In this document: one piece after another, positions 1 to 6,297 of the stretch | How positions within the stretch are numbered: position 1 is the stretch's first letter | Layout of the letters: each line of letters opens with the position of its first letter | NCBI GenBank assembly: GCA_017395275.1 | Contig: JAFPVN010000157.1 | Span: 1 to 10,754 of the forward strand | Source of the DNA: Candidatus Methanomethylophilaceae archaeon | GTDB taxonomy: Archaea; Thermoplasmatota; Thermoplasmata; Methanomassiliicoccales; Methanomethylophilaceae | DNA length: 10,754 nucleotides | Reading direction: 5' to 3' | Translations under genes and position numbers: made by a program | Notes under the pieces: generated by a model | Database searches by the model: none | What the model was told of the DNA's origin: nothing | Seen by the model: the letters and a program-made list of their open reading frames with translations, nothing else

Positions 1-1
1 G

Positions 2-1123
2 TTCTACAAGAACAAGTTCCACGACTTCGAGGACCCCGTGTCCATCATCCGCGTGAACGCCGAGGGTACCGTGAGCTACAAGGCGATGCTGTTCATCCCC
101 TCGAAGGCCCCCTACGACTTCTACACCAGGGAGTTCGAGCCCGGACTCCAGCTGTACTCCGCCGGAGTGATGATCATGGACAAGTGCGCGGACATCCTCC
201 CGTACTGCTTCCGCTTCGTGCGCGGCGTCGTCGATTCTCCTGATTTCTCGCTGAACATCTCGAGGGAGGTATTGCAGCACGACCGTCAGCTGAAGGCTAT
301 CGCATCCAACCTCACCAAGAAGATCAAGGCCGAACTCGAAAGGATGATGAAAGATGAACCGGAGAAGTACCTCGAGTTCTACAAGAGCTTCGGCCGCCAG
401 ATCAAGTACGGCATCGTGGACGAATACGGAGCGAACAAGGACCTGCTGAAGGACCTCGTGATGTTCCACTCCGCCAAGAAGAAGAAGCTGATCTCCCTGT
501 CCGAGTACGTCAAGGACATGGAGGTCGGACAGGACAGGATCTACTACGTCTCGTCCGATACCGTCGAGAACGCCGAGAAGCTGCCGCAGGCGGAACCGGT
601 GCTCGACAAGGGCTACGACTTCCTCTGCCTCACCGAGGACGTGGACGAGTTCGTGATGAAGACCGTCAGGGACTACGAGGAGAAGAACCTGTGCAACATC
701 ACAACCGACGACCTCGGGATCGAATCCGACGAGGAGAAGAAGGAAGTTGAGGAGAAGCAGGAGGAGAACAAGGATGTGCTCGCCTTCGTCAAGGAGGTCC
801 TGGGCGACAAGGTCGCTTCCGTGAAGATCTCGTCCAAGCTGAAGAACCACGCCGTGATGCTCTCGTCCGAGGGAGGCATCTCCATAGAGATGGAGAAGTA
901 CTTCCGCTCGATGCCCGACTACGATGGCTCGATGAAGGCATCCTACGTGCTGGAGCTCAACGCTTCGCACCCCGCCTTCCAGGCGCTCTCCAACGCCATC
1001 GAGACGGATAAGGAGAGGGCGGAGAAGATGGCCGAGATCATGTTCGAGCAGGCCCTGCTGATCGCGGGACTGCCCATCCCCGACACCGTCGGAGCGGCGG
1101 ACAGGGTCTTCGGGCTCTTCTGA
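2..1123 (+). CDS. htpG: Molecular chaperone HtpG (Hsp90 family), 5'-truncated by the window edge
   Basis: ATP-dependent cytosolic chaperone of the Hsp90 family. The reading frame is open from base 2, so the gene starts upstream; 373 residues are visible, against about 620-640 for the family. The N-terminal ATP-binding domain lies outside the window. What is seen is the rest of the middle domain (FHDFEDP, IPSKAPYDFY, GLQLYS.GVMI, then LNISREVLQHD, whose Arg matches the conserved middle-domain Arg that contacts ATP in Hsp90s). This is followed by the KYGI..EYG.NKDLLKDL region, a short acidic/charged linker at about bases 715-770 and the C-terminal dimerisation domain ending in GLF. There is no frameshift. 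The wording resembles clostridial/Bacteroidota HtpG. Hsp90 is absent from most archaea, so horizontal acquisition is inferred. Identity is very secure; the origin is not tested. Confidence 0.96.
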   Translation, partial: FYKNKFHDFEDPVSIIRVNAEGTVSYKAMLFIPSKAPYDFYTREFEPGLQLYSAGVMIMDKCADILPYCFRFVRGVVDSPDFSLNISREVLQHDRQLKAIASNLTKKIKAELERMMKDEPEKYLEFYKSFGRQIKYGIVDEYGANKDLLKDLVMFHSAKKKKLISLSEYVKDMEVGQDRIYYVSSDTVENAEKLPQAEPVLDKGYDFLCLTEDVDEFVMKTVRDYEEKNLCNITTDDLGIESDEEKKEVEEKQEENKDVLAFVKEVLGDKVASVKISSKLKNHAVMLSSEGGISIEMEKYFRSMPDYDGSMKASYVLELNASHPAFQALSNAIETDKERAEKMAEIMFEQALLIAGLPIPDTVGAADRVFGLF

Positions 1124-1165
1124 GAAAAACAAAAGTGCCAGAGGGGCGTTTCATGCCCCTTTGGC
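1124..1165 (-). terminator. Stem-loop and U-tract terminator of the DUF1638 gene, facing htpG
   Basis: The arms at 1137-1147 and 1155-1165 form an 11-position stem (10 Watson-Crick pairs, plus one position that is a G-U wobble in plus-strand RNA and an A/C mismatch in minus-strand RNA) with a 7-base loop at 1148-1154. Read on the minus strand, the stem is followed at once by a T-rich run (CTTTTGTTTTTC), the form of an intrinsic/U-tract terminator. The loop contains the stop codon of the DUF1638 gene at 1151-1153. On the plus strand the following sequence is only moderately T-rich, so it may help end htpG transcripts less efficiently. Termination is inferred from structure. Confidence 0.65.
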
Positions 1166-1768
1166 CGCTTCCTTTACCTTCCTTATGCAGTCCTCTATCT
1201 GACGGAGGTCGCATTTCCTGCAGTCGTGCCTGAGCTTCAGCTCCTTCGACAGCTGTATGGACTTCTTCATGTACTCCTCCTCGTTCCCGATGCCGGGATC
1301 GATGAACAGCACCCTCTCGTAGGACTCGAACAGCATGTCCAGGAAGAACTGGGGCTCCACTCCCTCGATCATGTCGAGGTGCATCTCCTTGATCATCCCC
1401 TCGGTACCCTCGATCGCCCATCCTGGGGAATCGAACCACGTACCGCAGCAGATCTTCTTCTCCCTGTTGTACTCCTCCGTCGTGAGCAGAGCGTCTATGC
1501 AATCCGCCCCGGGGAGCTTGACCACGGGCTTGTCGAACCTCTTCTCGATCGCATCCAGCGAACTGCACACGGCATAACCGAGCAGGACGGCGTCCACCCT
1601 CGTGAGCATGTCGTTGACCTCGTCGATGATGACGTCCCTCATGTGCTCCGGGTCCACGTGCAGTGCGAACTCCAGATACTTCTTCTCCACGAAATCCAGG
1701 TCGTCCTTCAGAAGGAACTCGAACTCGTTCTTCAGTATGTCGCAAGCGACAAGGCCTATCCTCGCCAT
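1151..1768 (-). CDS. DUF1638-family protein
   Basis: A 205-residue soluble protein with no signal peptide or membrane segment. The order of motifs matches my memory of DUF1638: an N-terminal ACDIL stretch, LHVDPEHM near residue 36, DAVLLGYAVC at 59-68, then PGADCIDALL and CCGTWFDSPGW (about 86-117), and an IDPG segment near 156. The family's biochemical role is not established. Members are often found beside corrinoid methyltransferase genes in methylotrophic methanogens and acetogens, which suggests a role in methylated-substrate use; no such gene is in this window. Cysteines at 9, 68, 90, 107/108 and a C-terminal HDCRKC...C cluster (183, 186, 194) could bind metal or cobamide. The ATG at 1766-1768 has no Shine-Dalgarno site and a TATA-like box about 32 bases upstream. 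It is transcribed divergently from the transglutaminase pair. Confidence 0.8.
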   Translation of the reverse strand: MARIGLVACDILKNEFEFLLKDDLDFVEKKYLEFALHVDPEHMRDVIIDEVNDMLTRVDAVLLGYAVCSSLDAIEKRFDKPVVKLPGADCIDALLTTEEYNREKKICCGTWFDSPGWAIEGTEGMIKEMHLDMIEGVEPQFFLDMLFESYERVLFIDPGIGNEEEYMKKSIQLSKELKLRHDCRKCDLRQIEDCIRKVKEAAKGA

Positions 1769-1790
1769 ATCTATCCAGTCGTTAAGCGGC

Positions 1791-1834
1791 TTGAATCTAT
1801 ATCAAAGTAGGGGACAATGGATTTCCTTTTTATC
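1791..1834. promoter_or_regulatory. Divergent promoter region between the DUF1638 gene and TG1
   Basis: The only non-coding DNA between the two divergent genes holds two A+T-rich boxes. TTGAATCTATATCAAA at 1791-1806 reads as TTTGATATAG on the minus strand, centred about 32 bases from the DUF1638 ATG, and could serve either direction. TTTTTATC at 1827-1834 is centred about 26 bases before the ATG at 1856, the spacing expected for a leaderless archaeal transcript of TG1. TTGA...TCAA arms flank the first box. This is pattern inference; start sites are not known. Confidence 0.5.
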
Positions 1835-1855
1835 ATGCAACACGTACAGATGAGC

Positions 1856-3571
1856 ATGAAGACGGACAGATGCCTTCCGTTCATCGCCGTGATGGCGGTA
1901 CTTCTTGCCGCGATGGTACCGATCGTCGCATCGCCTTTCAGCGACGATTCTTTCGCGGCGGAGGACGGGAGCTCCACCTACTACAGAGACCAGTTAAGCA
2001 ACAATGAGAAGGTACTCTACAACAAATTTCTAGATGCCGCGGATACGCTGATGCCTAGCAACCCGTATGTTGTGATAAACAAGAGTGATTTCACCCCTTC
2101 TGGTTTCCCATCAAGTGACAGCATACACAGGGCATACTATGCATTCTATTACGATCATCCTGAAAAATTCTGGATGTGCAGCAGCATGGAAGGCTCATCG
2201 TCATCCGGAGATTCATGGTCCTTGCCTATAACACTGACAGCAGAAACGGACGAAGAACTACTCAAACAAAAGGCAGATGTTGCATCCTCTGTCGAGAAGC
2301 TCAAAATTGACGGTGAGTTCACCTATGACAAAGTCAAGCAGATCCATGACTGGATCGTCAGCAACGTCAGGTACGACTCCGAGGCTGTAGGAGACAATAA
2401 GGCCTACATGGCCCACAACATCTACGGTGTGTTCGTCAAGAAGACATGTGTCTGCGAGGGTTACGCAAGGGCGTTCATGTACATGTGCCAGAAGAACTGT
2501 ATCGACTGCATCGTATCCATCGGTAAGGGAGTGACCGACAAATCCTCCGAATCCCACATGTGGAACTACGTGAAGATGGAGGACGGCAAATGGTACTGCA
2601 TGGACGTGACCTGGGACGACCCTCTCGTCGACGGAGCCGATTCCGGGAAGGTATACTACAGCTACTTCCTGAAGGGTACCGAGTCCGTCTACAACGACAA
2701 GAAGTTCACAGCATCCCATGTGGACGAGATGAAGACGGAACACAACCTCAACATCCCCGAGCTCAGCGCCGACCCGTACCGCTTCCAGCCCGGAGGGACC
2801 GAGAGCCTAAAGGCCTCTCTCTGCGACAAGGATGCGGAGGGCAACATCAAGGACACATACACCCTGCAGGTCGACAGGATCGACGAGATCCGCGAGAACA
2901 TCGGGTCGGCAGGTACCGCCCTCGTCCAGACGAAGGACCTCCAATTCACCTTCACATGCGCCGAACTGAAGAAGATCAAGGAGAAGTTGGAATCGGAGAG
3001 CGTCACCGAGGTCGTATTCGGGGGGACCACCGAAGTGAGGAAGGTCAAGGCCATCGCGCAACTGGACTACGAGAAGGATGTGACGATGTTCACCCCCACG
3101 ATAAGCACAGGGGACATCGCATCGCTCGGACTCTCCGAAATCACCATCGGCCTGAAGGCCGACATGCAGCAGCTGGACCTCAGCGTGTTCATGTACGTGT
3201 GGGATTACACCGATCCAGACTCCCCCCAGAAAATCAAAGCGACGTACGACGGCACGTACGAGAACTTCACCGTTGACAAACTGGGATCCGCATACTGCGC
3301 GGGCAACAACCCCGTCACCCCCGCCGTGGACATCCCGTTCGTGCTCCTGATCGGCGCGCTTGTGCTCATCGTCGTATTCCTTCTACTCCTGATCAAGGCG
3401 CTCTTCAGGCACAGGAAGATCAAGAAGATGGCCAGGACCATGGCCAAGAGCCAAAGGAACATGCAGCACTACAAGCAGCTCTACGACGACAGGGAACTGT
3501 CCTCTAACGAGAGGAAGGCCTACCTCAAGGCCGTCAAGATCTATAAGAAGAACCAGAACAAGAAGGATTGA
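1856..3571 (+). CDS. Exported transglutaminase-like cysteine enzyme with C-terminal membrane anchor (TG1)
   Basis: A 571-residue protein with the start at 1856. The N-terminus, MKTDR plus a hydrophobic stretch ending around SDDSFAAED, is a signal peptide. ATGs at 1817 and 1850 are in frame, but 1856 gives the best signal peptide and sits 26 bases from a TATA-like box. A transglutaminase-fold core runs at about residues 145-270: VKQIHDWI..NVRYD, the nucleophile in CVCEGYA (Cys200), SHMWN (His234) and MDVTWDDP (Asp250) give an intact Cys-His-Asp triad. Archaeal and bacterial proteins of this class are usually proteases or amidases rather than true cross-linkers; the substrate is unknown. A beta-rich region follows (about 290-480), somewhat like the tail modules of clostridial surface proteins. 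Next come a membrane helix (about 493-513) and a strongly basic cytoplasmic tail of about 55 residues. Codons for about residues 42-161 are A+T-rich. TG2 follows 27 bases later, so an operon is likely. Confidence 0.85.
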   Translation: MKTDRCLPFIAVMAVLLAAMVPIVASPFSDDSFAAEDGSSTYYRDQLSNNEKVLYNKFLDAADTLMPSNPYVVINKSDFTPSGFPSSDSIHRAYYAFYYDHPEKFWMCSSMEGSSSSGDSWSLPITLTAETDEELLKQKADVASSVEKLKIDGEFTYDKVKQIHDWIVSNVRYDSEAVGDNKAYMAHNIYGVFVKKTCVCEGYARAFMYMCQKNCIDCIVSIGKGVTDKSSESHMWNYVKMEDGKWYCMDVTWDDPLVDGADSGKVYYSYFLKGTESVYNDKKFTASHVDEMKTEHNLNIPELSADPYRFQPGGTESLKASLCDKDAEGNIKDTYTLQVDRIDEIRENIGSAGTALVQTKDLQFTFTCAELKKIKEKLESESVTEVVFGGTTEVRKVKAIAQLDYEKDVTMFTPTISTGDIASLGLSEITIGLKADMQQLDLSVFMYVWDYTDPDSPQKIKATYDGTYENFTVDKLGSAYCAGNNPVTPAVDIPFVLLIGALVLIVVFLLLLIKALFRHRKIKKMARTMAKSQRNMQHYKQLYDDRELSSNERKAYLKAVKIYKKNQNKKD

Positions 3572-3588
3572 CCCAGACATCCGTTTCC

Positions 3589-3594
3589 AGGTGA
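3589..3594 (+). promoter_or_regulatory. Shine-Dalgarno site of TG2
   Basis: AGGTGA lies four bases before the ATG at 3599, in the 27-base gap after TG1. It matches the archaeal 16S 3' end and fixes the TG2 start. It supports translation of TG2 as the second gene of a polycistronic mRNA. Confidence 0.7.
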
Positions 3595-3598
3595 CTAG

Positions 3599-5674
3599 AT
3601 GAAGGCGATACTGGCCGTGGCCGTGGCGATGATTGCCGTTGCGGGCGCCGCCGTCTTCCTGAACTTCGAACTGAACGGCGACCCCAACGAGCGCACCCTG
3701 TCGTTCGACATCGGCGACGCCGAGGGGGATGCTCCGGGAGATATAGTTGCCTTGAGCGGTGCCGAGATCGTGCTCCCCGGAACGGATGCGAGAAAGATAC
3801 ACAACACGTTCTCCGGATGGAGCGACGGCTCCTCGACGTACCAGCCGGGGGACACCTACAAGCTGGAAAAGAACACCGAGCTCCGTGCGGTATGGGTCGC
3901 GGACAGATTCCCCATAGCTTATCATCTCAACGGAGGGACCAACCCCGATGGAACGGCCGACAGCTACGGCTGGGATGAGGCTTACGTCCTCCCGGTACCC
4001 GTCAGGGACGGATACGTCTTCACCGGATGGTACTCAGATGAAGGACTCGAGACGCCTCTGGAAAATATTGATACGTGCTCCGAGGCGGGAGTGGAGGCAT
4101 ACGCGTCCTGGGAGGTATCGCTGGTGGGGACGGGCATAACCATGAGGCTCACAGGCACGATCCAGGACGTGAACATGTGGAACCAGTCCAGTACATACAC
4201 CACATCAGGATCCCTGTCATTCGACTACGTCTACTACGAGTACGGGATGGGATACTATCTGGCCCGCACATTCGTCGTCTCCGTCAACGGCAACGAGAAC
4301 GTGACCGACGACGGATACTGGTCCAACGACGTCTCCGACAGGGTGTGGGAGAAATCCGAGGACACCGTCACCATTACCACGGAGTTCGGCGACATCGAAT
4401 GCAACGTCTGGACCAACACAGGAACCAGCTACACCGAGACGCAGTACATCGGCGTGAAGGACGGGGAACTCTACCGGATCGTCAATGTCTCCCGCACCAC
4501 CGTCATGTCGGGATTCTACCCTGTCCAAAGGACCGAGACCAACACCTATGACCTCACCGAGAGGAGGACATTCGATGCTTCCTCGTATTACGGACTGGAG
4601 GTCTACGAAGACCGCGGGATCGACGTCACAGGAGACGAGTTCCCCGTATCGGGGGCCAGGCTCTCGCTCAAGGCGACGGCCTCGGAAGGTTACCGGTTCG
4701 CGGGATGGTACGACTCCCAGGGAAGGCTCCTTTCGAGTTCGGATACGTATGTGCCAGCAGGAGGGCGCCTGCTGTCCGATATCACCCTGTACGCCAGGAA
4801 CACATCGGAATGCGACGAGCCCTTCGAGCTCGATTCCAGCATGTCGCGCACCATAGCGTCCAACCGCGAGCTCACCGATGTGAAGTGGAGGGTATCCCAC
4901 ATATGCGAAAGGTCCGCCGGGGCCGTGTCGCAGCCATATTACGTCATGGAGGGGACGGGGAATGCGTATCATCTAGACAGCGCGGGAAGATACACCGTCA
5001 CCTACTCCGGCAAGGCATCGGACGGCAGCACTGTCCGCGGACAGTACGACATACTCGCATGCGGCAACTACAGCTTCTCGTGGGATTACAAGGGGGACAC
5101 CTACACCGTATCCCTCCGCATCTCGCTGGACGACTACAACGCTTACAGCTCGTCAGACGCTAGGAGGACCAGCGGCAGCGAGGAGCAGATGAGAGCGCTG
5201 GTGACCTATGACGACAGGTACGTGAAGGAACTCGCGCATCAGTTCGATGTCCTCGGAGCTGACATGGACAGGCTCGGGAAGGCCAACCTGCTGCTCAGCT
5301 ACGTGCAGGCCATACCCTACATGTACGACTCCGACCTGAACGGGCGCGATGAATACTGGAAGTTCCCGCTGGAGACGATCACCGACGGTGCGGGCGACTG
5401 CGAGGACACATCGATCCTGTTCTGCGCTATCGCCAAGGCAATGGGATACGACACCGCCTTCATGACACTGCACGCATCCAGCATGCCAGGCAGCATCGGC
5501 GCGCAGAACCACTGCGTCAGCCTGGTGTCCGTCGAAGGCGAGACGGGATACGGGATCTACACCACGGTAGGCGATGTGGGTTACTACTTCTGCGAGACCA
5601 CGTCCATGGGGCACGACGTGGGTGCCAACCCGTGGGCGTCGGTCAGGAACACGAAGATAGCGGTCATAGTCTGA
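3599..5674 (+). CDS. Surface protein with InlB/Listeria-Bacteroides-type repeats and C-terminal transglutaminase-like domain (TG2)
   Basis: 691 residues. An N-terminal hydrophobic segment (about 3-22) lacks an obvious cleavage site, so it may be a signal-anchor; there is no C-terminal helix. Beta repeats of the Listeria-Bacteroides (Flg_new) kind follow: a degenerate one at about 56-100 (FSGWSDGSS...LRAVWV), a canonical one at 106-171 (YHLNGGTNPDG...GYVFTGWYSD...YASW) and a divergent one at 355-400 (YRFAGWYDSQG...LYARN). Tyr/Thr/Ser-rich beta sequence lies between, and a TVTYSGKASDG module is near 466-476. The C-terminal transglutaminase-like core (about 540-690) has GDCEDTS (Cys601), NHCV (His638) and FCETT (Glu666) as probable triad positions; the acidic member is the least certain. 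Such repeats mediate adhesion in other surface proteins, so an adhesin plus peptidase-like enzyme facing the outside is inferred. The stop overlaps the convergent YigZ/IMPACT gene by 11 bases. The substrate is unknown. Confidence 0.85.
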   Translation: MKAILAVAVAMIAVAGAAVFLNFELNGDPNERTLSFDIGDAEGDAPGDIVALSGAEIVLPGTDARKIHNTFSGWSDGSSTYQPGDTYKLEKNTELRAVWVADRFPIAYHLNGGTNPDGTADSYGWDEAYVLPVPVRDGYVFTGWYSDEGLETPLENIDTCSEAGVEAYASWEVSLVGTGITMRLTGTIQDVNMWNQSSTYTTSGSLSFDYVYYEYGMGYYLARTFVVSVNGNENVTDDGYWSNDVSDRVWEKSEDTVTITTEFGDIECNVWTNTGTSYTETQYIGVKDGELYRIVNVSRTTVMSGFYPVQRTETNTYDLTERRTFDASSYYGLEVYEDRGIDVTGDEFPVSGARLSLKATASEGYRFAGWYDSQGRLLSSSDTYVPAGGRLLSDITLYARNTSECDEPFELDSSMSRTIASNRELTDVKWRVSHICERSAGAVSQPYYVMEGTGNAYHLDSAGRYTVTYSGKASDGSTVRGQYDILACGNYSFSWDYKGDTYTVSLRISLDDYNAYSSSDARRTSGSEEQMRALVTYDDRYVKELAHQFDVLGADMDRLGKANLLLSYVQAIPYMYDSDLNGRDEYWKFPLETITDGAGDCEDTSILFCAIAKAMGYDTAFMTLHASSMPGSIGAQNHCVSLVSVEGETGYGIYTTVGDVGYYFCETTSMGHDVGANPWASVRNTKIAVIV

Positions 5675-6296
5675 TCTCAGCATAGCCGTTACCGAGATGC
5701 CTCGGGAGCACCGAACCTCCTGTGACATCGGAGAACAACCTCTCGAAGCGCTCCGCATCGTCCTCCCTGACAAGGAACATGCAGCCGACCCTGTCGGAGT
5801 ATTCGCATTCGGGTTCGCCCAGGGAGATGCCCTTCAGGCGGGGGATCAGTTTGCTGTGCATATCGTACGACAGATCCGCGCGGTATGTCCTGCAGTACAC
5901 CATCCTCGAACGTCCGCATGTACCCAGCACCGACGAGGCGGAGTCGGTGTACGCCTGCACGAGACCGCCGGTACCCAGAAGCGTCCCCCCGAAGTAGCGG
6001 ACGACCACACAGATCGTATCGGACAGTCCCGAACCCCTGAGCACGGACAGTATCGGTCTTCCCGCGGTCCCCGAGGGTTCCCCGTTGTCGCTGAACCTCT
6101 CTCCCCTGCTCCGCCCGCCGAAGACGGCAGCGTAGCAGTAATGCGTGGCATTCGGATATCTGGCACTTATGCCTTCCAACGCTTCCCTTATCGAATCCGC
6201 ATCGGGGCAGCGCTGAACGACGGCGATGAACCTGGAACCCTTGACGGTCGATTCCGTCTCGTACGTGCCGGAGACGGTCTCGTAGTCGCCGTCCAA
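5664..6296 (-). CDS. YigZ/IMPACT (UPF0029) family protein, TTG start
   Basis: A 210-residue cytosolic protein of the YigZ/IMPACT family. Visible are the N-terminal KGSRFIAVV, the core DNGEPSGTAGRPIL (70-83) and the family signature VVRYFGGTLLGTGGLVQAY (98-116), followed by the usual C-terminal ferredoxin-like domain of about 70 residues. The eukaryotic homologue IMPACT regulates Gcn2 through GCN1; the prokaryotic function is not settled, though an RNA- or ribosome-linked role is often suggested. No in-frame ATG lies near the conserved N-terminus. The TTG at 6294-6296 is one base after the purA stop, with GGTGG seven bases upstream, so translation is probably coupled to purA. Its 3' end overlaps TG2 tail to tail by 11 bases, leaving no room for separate terminators. 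Confidence 0.9.
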   Translation of the reverse strand: MDGDYETVSGTYETESTVKGSRFIAVVQRCPDADSIREALEGISARYPNATHYCYAAVFGGRSRGERFSDNGEPSGTAGRPILSVLRGSGLSDTICVVVRYFGGTLLGTGGLVQAYTDSASSVLGTCGRSRMVYCRTYRADLSYDMHSKLIPRLKGISLGEPECEYSDRVGCMFLVREDDAERFERLFSDVTGGSVLPRHLGNGYAEIRL

Positions 6297-6297
6297 T

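Noticed and set aside
1226..1810. Plus-strand open frame of 194 codons opposite the DUF1638 gene
   Set aside because: Low-complexity Leu/His/Glu-rich translation mirrors the codon structure of the minus-strand gene, which carries the family motifs.
1817..1855. Earlier TG1 starts at 1817 or 1850
   Set aside because: They add residues before a signal peptide that begins naturally at MKTDR, and the TATA-like box at 1827-1834 would lie inside the longest form. The 1850 start differs by only two residues and cannot be excluded.
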